Assembly (NCBI GenBank): GCA_964397485.1 | Contig: CAYNHT010000001.1 | Span: 186,001-250,000 of the forward strand | Source of the DNA: CAYNHT01 sp964397485 | GTDB taxonomy: Bacteria; Bacillota_I; Bacilli_A; RF39; UBA660 | Length of the DNA stretch: 64,000 nt | Direction of reading: 5' to 3' | Position numbers and translations under genes: made by a program | Shown here: positions 26,942 to 34,923 of the stretch, in pieces | How the letters are laid out: every line of letters starts with the position of its first letter | How positions within the stretch are numbered: the stretch's first letter is position 1 | Notes under the pieces: generated by a model | Told to the model about the DNA's origin: nothing | The model's database searches: none | The model's input: the letters and a program-made list of their open reading frames with translations, nothing else

Positions 26942-27394
26942 TTAATTATAATATTCATATGTTATTTCTGGTGTTTCTTCTAAAACACATTCTTCTTGTG
27001 TTTTTTCAATTATACTAACTGTGCTTTCAGCATAATTCTTTTTAGCACAGTATTTCCCGTCATGTATTGCTAAAGATACCTGTCCTTCATTATTAACTTT
27101 TACTGTGCCATTTTTAGGCTTACTTCCTTTATATTCTAGTTGTTTACCTAATGAGTTAGAAGTTTCAACTCCATTTACATAAGTAAATGTTGTTTCTTCT
27201 TCTGTCCCAGATAAAATATCCTGAGCATATTTTAATTCTCCCGCTGATACTATTCCATATGCTGTGTTTTTAAATGCTCCTTTTTTCGCCTCATCAATTA
27301 CATTCATAATTAACGGGGTTGCGATCAATCCAATGGTTGCTATAATTACTATTACTGCCAATAATTCTATTAACGTAAATCCTTTTTTTTTCAT
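26942..27394 (-). CDS. Type IV pilin-like half of gene B (150 aa), truncated by TAA
   Basis: Prepilin leader MKKKG followed by FTLIELLAVIVIIATIGL (Gly -1, Glu +5) and a pilin-like body nearly identical to gene A, including KYAQDILSGTEEETTFTYVNG and GKQLEYKGSKPKNGTVKVN. It stops at TAA right after YEYYN, where gene A continues through the linker into the lectin domain. On its own it would make a short pilin lacking the binding domain. The ATG at 27394 is used; a longer frame to 27421 has no better site. It is the first gene of the operon. Confidence 0.75.
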   Translation of the reverse strand: MKKKGFTLIELLAVIVIIATIGLIATPLIMNVIDEAKKGAFKNTAYGIVSAGELKYAQDILSGTEEETTFTYVNGVETSNSLGKQLEYKGSKPKNGTVKVNNEGQVSLAIHDGKYCAKKNYAESTVSIIEKTQEECVLEETPEITYEYYN

Positions 27395-27426
27395 AAACTC
27401 ACTACCTTCCATATTGTACAACTAAA

Positions 27427-27455
27427 TAGTATCACAACATGTACTATTAGTCAAG
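27427..27455 (-). promoter_or_regulatory. Promoter of the pilin-lectin operon
   Basis: Minus-strand TTGACT (27455-27450) and TACTAT (27432-27427) with a 17-base spacer, about 30 bases before the gene B start. No terminator is seen between genes B and A, so both are probably transcribed from here. Confidence 0.8.
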
Positions 27456-27553
27456 GTTTCTGTCGGAATTGTTGAAATATTGGATTAGTACCATCGGTAT
27501 GCAATTTACTAAATAGCATTTTTTTTCGTTAGATAGTACAAAAGTTTCCTTTA

Positions 27554-27582
27554 CAATAAAAAAAATAGACTTTCGTCTATTT
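27554..27582 (-). terminator. Terminator of the flavin/EET-like operon
   Basis: Minus-strand hairpin AATAGAC-GAAA-GTCTATT followed by a T run; it overlaps the stop of the FMN lipoprotein gene. Confidence 0.9.
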
Positions 27583-28053
27583 TGCTTGTGCTAATGCATT
27601 ATCTACTGCTTTATAGTATGATGATACTGTAATAGTAACTCCACTTACTGAATCAGTTTTAGTTTCTTCAGTATTGCTCCATACTAACCATTCTAAACCT
27701 TGTTCTTCAACGATCTTTTCTTCAAATTTACTTACTTGTTCATCCCATTCTGCTCCACCAGGAATAACGCCTAAGTTAGCTGATGTTGCTTTCATTCCAT
27801 AAGCATCACCTAATGCTTTTTTTGTTGTATTCTTATTATCTTTATTATATGTGCTATCGATGAAAACTGATTTAATCATCCCTTTTTCATTAACATAAAC
27901 AACGGCACTTGTAATAGTAACTACTCCGTCTTTAGTATCTTCAACATATCCATAATATGTACCTTCTTTATATTTTCCTTCTTCAGCTACTGGGGTACAA
28001 CCAGTAACAAATAATAATCCAATTAAAACTAAATTAATAACTACTTTTTTCAT
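27577..28053 (-). CDS. FMN-binding lipoprotein, PplA-like (158 aa)
   Basis: A signal peptide ends in the lipobox VTGC (Cys19), so the protein should be lipid-anchored outside the membrane. The FMN-binding domain (about residues 30-155) carries DSVSGVT ending at Thr140, the motif whose threonine receives FMN from ApbE in this family. It has one FMN domain, where Listeria PplA has two. It lies last in a unit with ApbE, EetA-like and EetB-like genes, pointing to electron transfer to outside acceptors. The ATG follows GAGGAGG. Confidence 0.88.
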   Translation of the reverse strand: MKKVVINLVLIGLLFVTGCTPVAEEGKYKEGTYYGYVEDTKDGVVTITSAVVYVNEKGMIKSVFIDSTYNKDNKNTTKKALGDAYGMKATSANLGVIPGGAEWDEQVSKFEEKIVEEQGLEWLVWSNTEETKTDSVSGVTITVSSYYKAVDNALAQAK

Positions 28054-28099
28054 TTTTAAATCCTCCTCTATAATACATATAAATTATACAATAAACAAA

Positions 28100-28606
28100 T
28101 TAAAAATTCAACCTATTTTCAAAGTACTTTACTAATTCTTTACTAATAATTCCAATTACTATCCCAGTTGGAATAGAAAAAATTAATAACCATGGTAAAT
28201 AATAAATGATATTAACTGTATTTAACATAAATACAGCCATAATTATTTGTCCGATACAATGTGAAATTGATCCTATAATACTGACTCCAATAATAGATAA
28301 TTTGGTATACTTCTTTGTCAAACTCATAAATATGACACTTAATATTGCTCCACCAAAACTAAAAGCAAAACTTACACTGAATAATCCTGTTCTTAATATA
28401 CCAACAATAAAAACTCTTAAAATAGAAATATATAAGGCATCTTTAAAGGAATATAAGTATATAACTAGTAGAATTATGGTATTTGCTAACCCTAACTTTA
28501 ATCCTGGAATAAACCCATTAAAAAAAGGAATGACACTCTCAATAATATTTAATACTACTGATAATGCCAAAAGCATTGATAATCTCGTAAATTTTTTAAG
28601 TTCCAT
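28100..28606 (-). CDS. EetB-like Gx transporter-family membrane protein (168 aa)
   Basis: Five or so TM segments with the Gx/ECF-S-like N-terminus FTRLSMLLALSVVLNIIES and the signature FFNGFIPGLKLGLANTIIL. The family is annotated as Gx transporters or heptaprenyl diphosphate synthase component I, and includes Listeria EetB. It is sandwiched between the NusG-domain-II protein and the FMN lipoprotein, supporting the EetB assignment; its exact job there is not established. Confidence 0.85.
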   Translation of the reverse strand: MELKKFTRLSMLLALSVVLNIIESVIPFFNGFIPGLKLGLANTIILLVIYLYSFKDALYISILRVFIVGILRTGLFSVSFAFSFGGAILSVIFMSLTKKYTKLSIIGVSIIGSISHCIGQIIMAVFMLNTVNIIYYLPWLLIFSIPTGIVIGIISKELVKYFENRLNF

Positions 28607-28613
28607 AAATCAC

Positions 28614-28979
28614 CTATTTTACTATTGCATCTATATCTTCTATTGTATCAATTTTTATAACTATTTTATTGGGTAGACAAATAATGGTTTCATACGACGA
28701 TTCAATCCATCCTTGTTTTGAACATAAATTAAGGGGGCTATTTTCGCTTTCGACTTTAATTTTTCCGTTTTCACTAATAATTAACACATTCCCATTATGT
28801 CCACTAACATTATATTCTTTTCTTTCACCAATTGATAAATCAATTGTTAGTGCTAATTCATTTTGATAGTAAACCAATGCTTGCTTATCACCATTTTTTT
28901 GAAAAATATAAAAACAAAGAAGTGTTATTAATGATACAGAAACTAACGTTATAATTAATTTTATATCACTTTTATTCAT
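28614..28979 (-). CDS. EetA-like NusG domain II-containing protein (121 aa)
   Basis: One N-terminal TM helix (about residues 8-26) and an extracytoplasmic beta-rich domain with VESENSPLNLCSKQGWIES and ETIICLPNKIVIKI. This is the NusG-domain-II type found as EetA in flavin-based electron-transfer loci and near rnf genes. It contains two cysteines typical of the family. Its ATG overlaps the end of apbE by 8 bases. Confidence 0.85.
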   Translation of the reverse strand: MNKSDIKLIITLVSVSLITLLCFYIFQKNGDKQALVYYQNELALTIDLSIGERKEYNVSGHNGNVLIISENGKIKVESENSPLNLCSKQGWIESSYETIICLPNKIVIKIDTIEDIDAIVK

Positions 28980-29976
28980 AGTTGCTAAATCCTGGACTTT
29001 TTATAACTGTATCGTCATTAGCAAACCATATTGCCTCTACATTTTCAAACTGTTTAATAAATTCCTGACCGTCTTGAATTGGCATTAAAAATAATATAGT
29101 TGATAAAATATCACCTAAAGCACTATCACTTGTTATTACAGTGACACTTTTCATATGATTAGTTGGCATTAAGGTTTTTGGATTTATAATATGATGATAT
29201 AAATTACCCTCATATTCGTAAAATCTCTCATAGCTTCCGCTTGTTATAACGGCAATATTTTTACCTTTTAATATTTGGTAAATCCCACCTGTACCATTAG
29301 GCTCTTCAATTCCGATTTTATAAACATCATTGTGATAATGTTCCCCTAGTAATACATTTCCACCAGCATTGATTAGGAATTTATCAAAACCTTGTTCTTT
29401 TAAATAGTCCCCTACTATTTTAGTTGTATAACCTTTTGATATTGCCCCTAAATCAATATTTGGATGATTATTTAAAATATAATTATCTTCTAATAAAACA
29501 ATATCCTCAATATTAATACTTCCGCTATTTTTTAATTCTTCAATAGTTGGTATGCCATCTTTGTTTTGGCGATATTCCTTCCAAATATCAATAACATTTC
29601 CTAAGTTAATATTTAAAAGTTGATTACTTATTCCGTTCCATTTGATTCCATAATCTAAAACAGAATAAAGTTTCTCATCTATCTTGATTTTTTCAATATC
29701 AGATCTATTATTATTAATATAATAAATGTTATTTAGATTGTTATATTCGTTATAACGATCTGTTAATTCATGATATTCTTTGTATATTTTATCTACCTCA
29801 TCTAAAACCTCATTGGCTTTATCGGCATCATTACCATATACTTTAACATTAATATAAGTATCCATATAAAATAAATTGGAACTAAATTCCTGAGTTGGTT
29901 TAGGAGTTAAAATAGTCCAAATTATAAATCCTAACATTAATACACTAACTATTATATAAATTATATTTCTTTTCAT
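28972..29976 (-). CDS. apbE: FAD:protein FMN transferase ApbE (334 aa)
   Basis: Attaches FMN covalently to Ser/Thr of target proteins using FAD. The chain has an N-terminal membrane anchor (about residues 3-22) without a lipobox. Then come MDTYINVKVYG, DLGAISKGYTTKIVGDYLKE (the family's GAIAKGY-type motif), FLINAGGNVLLG and the C-terminal metal-site region TSDSALGDILSTILFLM. The obvious target is Thr140 of the FMN lipoprotein in the same operon. The ATG follows GAGGTGG. Confidence 0.93.
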   Translation of the reverse strand: MKRNIIYIIVSVLMLGFIIWTILTPKPTQEFSSNLFYMDTYINVKVYGNDADKANEVLDEVDKIYKEYHELTDRYNEYNNLNNIYYINNNRSDIEKIKIDEKLYSVLDYGIKWNGISNQLLNINLGNVIDIWKEYRQNKDGIPTIEELKNSGSINIEDIVLLEDNYILNNHPNIDLGAISKGYTTKIVGDYLKEQGFDKFLINAGGNVLLGEHYHNDVYKIGIEEPNGTGGIYQILKGKNIAVITSGSYERFYEYEGNLYHHIINPKTLMPTNHMKSVTVITSDSALGDILSTILFLMPIQDGQEFIKQFENVEAIWFANDDTVIKSPGFSNYE

Positions 29977-29997
29977 CTTACCACCTCATTAATTATA

Positions 29998-30040
29998 ACA
30001 AAAAAAAAAGAGAAAATCTACTTAATATCCATCTTCTCTT
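29998..30040 (-). terminator. Terminator after the glycosyltransferase gene
   Basis: Minus-strand arms AAGAGAA and TTCTCTT with a 19-base loop followed by a run of T, overlapping the gene's 3' end. Confidence 0.75.
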
Positions 30041-31037
30041 CACTTAACACTTGTTCATATATTCTTTTTAATTCTTTACCAATATTTTTTATATCTCTTT
30101 CAGCTGCAACTTTATAACCTTCTTCAACTAAACAAGGAAGATTTGATTCCAATATGCCTTCAATTTTTTCTTCAAATTCATCAATATCATTAGCCTTGTA
30201 AACATTAGTTCCATCATTAAACCAGCCTTCATATATTGGAATATCACGGATTAATACAGGAATTTTTGTTGCTAGCGCTTCTAATAATACTATTCCCTCT
30301 GTTTCTTCAAATGTTGGGAAAATAAACAAATCTGCACCTGAATAGGCTCCTTTTAATACTTCTCTTGGTACATACCCAGGAAAATATAAGTTATCTAAAT
30401 CTGTTTCTACTGCCTCTCTTATTTTATAAGGGACAGTATTAAGATTCGTATATCCAAACCATATAAATTTATATTCAGGCAACCTACGTGCTAATTCTAC
30501 GAAATCAATAATACCTTTTCTTTCAATATATAAACCAACAGCCATTATTATTTTATCATCTTCATTAAAATTAAAATCCTCACGAAATTTTTTGGCTGCT
30601 TCTTTATCCTTTTTAAAAAATTCTAACTCAATTCCATTGGATATAGCAACTACTTCCTTACCTAAATCATAATTGTCTAAAAGACGTTTTGAGTATGGAG
30701 TTGGAGTTACTACTAAATCGGCCGATGAATAACATGTTTTTAGCCATGTTTTAAATAACGGCGCTACTTGATTAGAAAAAATAAAAGAGTTTCTGAAATC
30801 TTCTTCTGTTGAATGAGCATGATAAATCACTTTTTTACCCATTTTTTTTGCTTTTTTACCCATTGCATAAGACTCTGGAAAAATTGTATTTATATGAATA
30901 ATATCATAATCTTCATTAGGATCAGTGGTATATGAAACCCCATTTAATTCTAATGCTTTCATCTGATGTTTAATCGCTCGACCAACACCACTTTTTTCAA
31001 TTGCTTCCATCTTATCCGAGTGTAATAATATCTTCAT
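30018..31037 (-). CDS. Glycosyltransferase family 4 (GT-B fold), possibly glycolipid-forming (339 aa)
   Basis: GT-B enzyme: N-terminal acceptor domain with SGVGRAIKHQMKAL and IIYHAHSTEEDFRNS-like region, and C-terminal donor domain with AISNGIELEFFKK, MAVGLYIERKGI and the EX7E motif EETEGIVLLEA. The overall pattern resembles the diacylglycerol glucosyltransferases of low-GC Firmicutes. It stands alone between the flavin operon and the sporulation sigma genes. The acceptor is not determined by sequence. Confidence 0.8.
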   Translation of the reverse strand: MKILLHSDKMEAIEKSGVGRAIKHQMKALELNGVSYTTDPNEDYDIIHINTIFPESYAMGKKAKKMGKKVIYHAHSTEEDFRNSFIFSNQVAPLFKTWLKTCYSSADLVVTPTPYSKRLLDNYDLGKEVVAISNGIELEFFKKDKEAAKKFREDFNFNEDDKIIMAVGLYIERKGIIDFVELARRLPEYKFIWFGYTNLNTVPYKIREAVETDLDNLYFPGYVPREVLKGAYSGADLFIFPTFEETEGIVLLEALATKIPVLIRDIPIYEGWFNDGTNVYKANDIDEFEEKIEGILESNLPCLVEEGYKVAAERDIKNIGKELKRIYEQVLSEEKMDIK

Positions 31038-31184
31038 CCTATCACCTTACTTATTATATCATAGTTTATTTTAAAATACTACCGAATTGTATCACTATAA
31101 TCTTACTTTAATGTGACTTATTTATGACTGTTTTGTTATATTAAAATAAAATCAATAAATAATATAATATTTATTGATTGAAAA

Positions 31185-31415
31185 TTAAACAACTACTTTG
31201 ACTAGAATAACATCTTCACCTATTTTTTCTATTTGCTCCCATTTTATCAAAACTTCATCACGAGTAGTAAACATTGACAGTAAAAATTTAGATTTTTCAA
31301 CTATTAATCCATTCATTTTACCATCATTTTCTATTGTTATATCAATAATGTTTCCAATTTTTTTACCATCTATTACATTTACAACATCTTTATTTTGTAA
31401 ATCAGATAACCGCAT
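31185..31415 (-). CDS. YlmC/YmxH-family sporulation PRC-barrel protein (76 aa)
   Basis: A small PRC-barrel protein starting MRLSDLQNKDVVNVIDGKKI, with FTTRDEVLIKWEQIEKIGED at its centre, as in YlmC/YmxH proteins conserved in endospore formers. It follows sigG, the same order as in Bacillus. Function unknown. Confidence 0.88.
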   Translation of the reverse strand: MRLSDLQNKDVVNVIDGKKIGNIIDITIENDGKMNGLIVEKSKFLLSMFTTRDEVLIKWEQIEKIGEDVILVKVVV

Positions 31416-31462
31416 ATTACCACCTACTTAATTATATTATAAATGATTAATATAATTACTAA

Positions 31463-32239
31463 CTAATCAATAAGCTTTTTAATATTATCTAAGCCACTTT
31501 TTTCTAACCTAGATATTTGAGCTTGGGATATTCCAATTTCTTTTGCTAATTCCATTTGGGTTTTCCCATATATATATCTTTCCATCAAAATATATTTTTC
31601 TTTATCTTTTAATTTAGAAAGGGCTTCTTTTAATGATATGTGCATTTCTAAACTATAATTTTGATTTGATTTATCTTGAAGTTGATCAGCTAGATATATA
31701 GTATCACCACCATCATTGTATATGGGTTCAAACATACTTAGTGTATCTTTCATAGAATCAATTGCATTGCTAACCTCATATTCTGTTAGGCCAATTTCAT
31801 CGGCAATCATTTTTACACTTGGTTCTTTTCCAAATTGATTGGTTAATTCTTCTTTTTTCCGAAGGGCCCTATATGCGATATCTTTTATGCTTCTTGCTAT
31901 TCTAACACTATTGTTATCTCTTAAATACCTTTTTACTTCACCTAAAATCATAGGAACAGCATATGTGCTAAATTTTACTTCATGATTTAAATCAAAATTA
32001 TCGATGGCTTTAATTAGTCCAATACAGCCAATTTGAAATAAGTCATCCATATTATCGGTCCTATTGTTAAACTTCCTTAGAATGCTTAATACTAACTTTA
32101 AATTGCCATTAATTAAATCTTCCTTAGCAAACATATCACCATTTTTAAGTTTTTTAAATAATACAGTCATTTCTTCGTTGGTTAAAACTTTAATATCCGC
32201 AGTATTCACGCCACTTATTTCTACCTTATGACGTGCCAT
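31463..32239 (-). CDS. sigG: RNA polymerase sporulation sigma factor SigG (258 aa)
   Basis: Late forespore sigma factor. It begins MARHKVEISGVNT, close to the Bacillus SigG start. Region 2 (DDLFQIGCIGLIKAIDNFD, KFSTYAVPMILGEVKRYLRD), region 3 and region 4 (QMELAKEIGISQAQISRLEK) are all complete. The position after sigE agrees. The ATG follows AAAGGAGA. It could only otherwise be SigF, but no spoIIAA/AB genes are adjacent and the N-terminus fits SigG. Confidence 0.95.
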   Translation of the reverse strand: MARHKVEISGVNTADIKVLTNEEMTVLFKKLKNGDMFAKEDLINGNLKLVLSILRKFNNRTDNMDDLFQIGCIGLIKAIDNFDLNHEVKFSTYAVPMILGEVKRYLRDNNSVRIARSIKDIAYRALRKKEELTNQFGKEPSVKMIADEIGLTEYEVSNAIDSMKDTLSMFEPIYNDGGDTIYLADQLQDKSNQNYSLEMHISLKEALSKLKDKEKYILMERYIYGKTQMELAKEIGISQAQISRLEKSGLDNIKKLID

Positions 32240-32311
32240 AAAAAATCTCCTTTCATATCTTTTATGATACGAAAAGAGACCTTTTATACAATTTAACTAA
32301 AATATATAATG

Positions 32312-33004
32312 TTATGTTTTAACAATATTTTTAAGTCTTCTTATAACTTTTTTCTCAATTCTAGATATATATGATTGACTTATTCCTAATAACTCTGCTA
32401 CATCTTTTTGAGTCATTTCTTCATAGTTATATAATCCATATCTTAGAATCATTATTTGTTTATCACGACCACTTAGTTTATTAATTTCTTGATATAATAA
32501 TTTTTTTTCAGTTTCACTTTCAATTCCTTTAGTTACAATATCCGGTTCTGTTCCTAATATATCCTCTAAATGTAATTCATTTCCTTCGGAATCATAACTT
32601 AAGCTATCTTCAAAACTAACTTCCCCTCTTCTTTTTTTGTTTTTTCTAAGGAACATTAGAATTTCATTATCAATGCATCTTGACGCATAGGTTGCTAGTT
32701 TTATGTTTTTATCTAACTTATAAGTATTTATTCCTTTAATTAGTCCAATTGTTCCAATACTTACTAAATCTTCCAAATCTAGATTAGTGTTCTCATATTT
32801 TTTTGATAAAAAAACTACTAATCTTAAATTGTGTTCTATTAACTTACTACGTGCTCTTTCATCCCCTAACATCGATTGTTCAACATAATGTACTTCCTCT
32901 TCTTTAGTTAATGGTTCTGGTAGTTTATCTGAACTTCCTACATAAAATATATCTTCTTCTACATTGAAGATTCTAAGTATATTAATGATAAATTTTTTAA
33001 ACAT
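32312..33004 (-). CDS. sigE: Pro-sigma-E, sporulation sigma factor (230 aa)
   Basis: Mother-cell sigma factor made as an inactive precursor. The N-terminus MFKKFIINILRIFNVEED with FYVGSSDKLPEPL matches the Bacillus pro-sequence, cleaved near the Tyr just before GSS-like residues. Region 2 (DLVSIGTIGLIKGINTYK, ATYASRCIDNEILMFLRK) and region 4 (TQKDVAELLGISQSYISRIE) are intact. I start at 33004 because GGAGGG precedes that ATG. It follows the SpoIIGA stop by one base. Confidence 0.96.
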   Translation of the reverse strand: MFKKFIINILRIFNVEEDIFYVGSSDKLPEPLTKEEEVHYVEQSMLGDERARSKLIEHNLRLVVFLSKKYENTNLDLEDLVSIGTIGLIKGINTYKLDKNIKLATYASRCIDNEILMFLRKNKKRRGEVSFEDSLSYDSEGNELHLEDILGTEPDIVTKGIESETEKKLLYQEINKLSGRDKQIMILRYGLYNYEEMTQKDVAELLGISQSYISRIEKKVIRRLKNIVKT

Positions 33005-33005
33005 T

Positions 33006-33797
33006 CTATCCCTCCAATAATTGATAATGCAAAATGCAATTAATACCATCTATTTTTATTTTGTCTTCCATAACACCTACTAGAAAATTGGTTTTTTCAC
33101 CATGACCTTTAATATGAATCTTATCAGCTACTATACACTTTAATAATCCTTTATTATTTACGGTATTGTATGGTACTAATACAAAATCAAATTCATCAAT
33201 ATTATATTTTAATGCTTTTTTATTTATTAAAATAATTGGCCTTTTTTTATACGGATCTTTCAACTTATTTCCAGTATCTAAAAATCCATTTAATCTAATA
33301 GCTTTATGACCTTTTAAATATAAATCTACTTCATAATAATGTGCATAATTATTCTTAAGTCTTATGCCTTGTCTAACATAAGTATATATAATGATTGGTG
33401 AAAATATAACTAAAAATATAACATTTACACTTAGCCCATTGTGATAAAAAACTAGACCATCTTGCTTATATGAAAATTCTACATTTAAATAATATAAAAA
33501 ACCACCTAAAATAATACTTGAAGTATATAAGTAAAAAAGATTCCTAAGAAAATATCTAATATCTTTATAACCAAAAGTTATTATTATCATTAGGATACTA
33601 ATTAAAACTTTTATTATAAATAATTGAAAAGAATTTATACTTAAAAACAATATGAATATACTTAAACTCCCTACAAGTGCTCCTAATGCTACTTTAAGTA
33701 TTTTTACGTTTCTTCTTAATAGTATAGATACTCCTAATAATAAAATAAAATCGAACGCAAAATTGAGCATCAAAATAAGATCTAGATATATTTTCAT
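33006..33797 (-). CDS. spoIIGA: SpoIIGA, sigma-E-processing aspartic peptidase (263 aa)
   Basis: Membrane-bound protease that activates pro-sigma-E. Five TM segments in the first ~135 residues precede a cytoplasmic aspartic-protease-like domain with LNGFLDTGNKLKDP (catalytic Asp) and RPIILINKK. Directly upstream of sigE with one base between them, as in Bacillus. The ATG at 33797 (MKIYLDLILML) is preferred over the longer frame at 33830, which would run into the preceding terminator. Confidence 0.93.
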   Translation of the reverse strand: MKIYLDLILMLNFAFDFILLLGVSILLRRNVKILKVALGALVGSLSIFILFLSINSFQLFIIKVLISILMIIITFGYKDIRYFLRNLFYLYTSSIILGGFLYYLNVEFSYKQDGLVFYHNGLSVNVIFLVIFSPIIIYTYVRQGIRLKNNYAHYYEVDLYLKGHKAIRLNGFLDTGNKLKDPYKKRPIILINKKALKYNIDEFDFVLVPYNTVNNKGLLKCIVADKIHIKGHGEKTNFLVGVMEDKIKIDGINCILHYQLLEG

Positions 33798-33816
33798 ACT
33801 ATCACCATAATAAGTA

Positions 33817-33843
33817 TAAAAAAAAGACACATGTTATTGTGTC
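33817..33843 (-). terminator. Terminator between ftsZ and spoIIGA
   Basis: Minus-strand GACACA-6 nt-TGTGTC followed by eight T, just after the ftsZ stop. It separates division genes from the sporulation sigma operon. Confidence 0.9.
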
Positions 33844-33852
33844 GTTTTATAG

Positions 33853-34911
33853 TTAAAATCCTCTTTTTCTTAAGAATGATGGAATTTCTCCTGCATCATC
33901 TGTATCTTCTATTTCTTTTTTTAATTCATCACGTCTAGCATAAGAATGATATAACGGTTCACTATTATCTTCAAATCCAGTTGCGATAACAGTAACAATT
34001 ATTTCATCATTTAAATTTTCATTAATTACAGCACCAAAAATAGTGTTTATATCAGTATTAGCAGATGAACGAATAACTTCTGCAGCTTCTTCTACCTCAA
34101 ATAATGTTAAGTTAGAGCCTCCAGTAACATTTATAATCGCATCAGTAGCTCCGCTGATACTTGTTTCTAATAAGGGACTAGAAACAGCTTGACGAGCGGC
34201 ATCTGCTGCACGACTTTCTCCTACACCTATTCCAATTCCTATTAACGCATTACCACGTTTTTCCATAACTGCCTTAACATCAGCAAAGTCTAAGTTAATT
34301 AATCCAGCTACAGCAATCAAATCAGAAATTGATTGAACACCTCTTCTTAAGACATTATCAACTTCTTTAAATGACTCTAATAATGGAGTTGTCTTATCAA
34401 TTAATTCACGTAAACGATCATTAGGAATAACAATCAAAGTATCCACGTGTTTTTTTAATTCATCTAACCCCGAAACAGCTTGTTCCATTCTTTTTTTACC
34501 TTCAAAAGAGAATGGCTTAGTTACAATACCTACAGTTAAAGCTCCCATTTCTTGAGCTATGCTTGCAATTATCGGTGCAGCACCAGTTCCAGTTCCTCCA
34601 CCCATACCGCAAGTAACAAAAACCATATCAGCACCTTCTAAAGCAGCTTCAATTTCGTTTTTTGATTCTAAAGCAGCTTCACGACCAACTTGTGGGTTTG
34701 CACCAGCTCCTAATCCATTGGTAAGTTCTGTACCTATTTGTATTTTAACTGGGGCTTTAGAATTATTTAATACTTGCAAATCAGTATTAGCAACAATAAA
34801 ATCTACTCCCTTTACTCCTGATTCAATCATTCGGTTAACGGCGTTATTACCACCGCCACCAACTCCAATGACTTTTATTTTTGCTAATTGATCCATTTCT
34901 AATCCAAACAT
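33853..34911 (-). CDS. ftsZ: Cell division GTPase FtsZ (352 aa)
   Basis: Tubulin-like GTPase forming the Z-ring. Seen are VIGVGGGGNNAVNRMI, the tubulin signature GGGTGTGAAPIIASI and NFADVKAVM. The C-terminal linker is short and the chain ends EIPSFLRKRGF, a conserved C-terminal peptide for FtsA and regulator binding. It follows ftsA by 12 bases. Confidence 0.98.
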   Translation of the reverse strand: MFGLEMDQLAKIKVIGVGGGGNNAVNRMIESGVKGVDFIVANTDLQVLNNSKAPVKIQIGTELTNGLGAGANPQVGREAALESKNEIEAALEGADMVFVTCGMGGGTGTGAAPIIASIAQEMGALTVGIVTKPFSFEGKKRMEQAVSGLDELKKHVDTLIVIPNDRLRELIDKTTPLLESFKEVDNVLRRGVQSISDLIAVAGLINLDFADVKAVMEKRGNALIGIGIGVGESRAADAARQAVSSPLLETSISGATDAIINVTGGSNLTLFEVEEAAEVIRSSANTDINTIFGAVINENLNDEIIVTVIATGFEDNSEPLYHSYARRDELKKEIEDTDDAGEIPSFLRKRGF

Positions 34912-34923
34912 AGTTATCCTCCC

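Noticed and set aside
23803..27576. DGR template repeat or reverse transcriptase next to the variable genes
   Set aside because: The intergenic stretches 23803-24031, 25682-25759 and 27422-27576 contain no copy of the TTCCGTCCTGT block, and no frame in the window shows reverse-transcriptase motifs. The core elements must be outside.
32240..32300. Sigma-F/G-type promoter before sigG (GTATA and CATAA-like elements)
   Set aside because: The spacing is off from the known consensus and the region is AT-rich; I could not support it.
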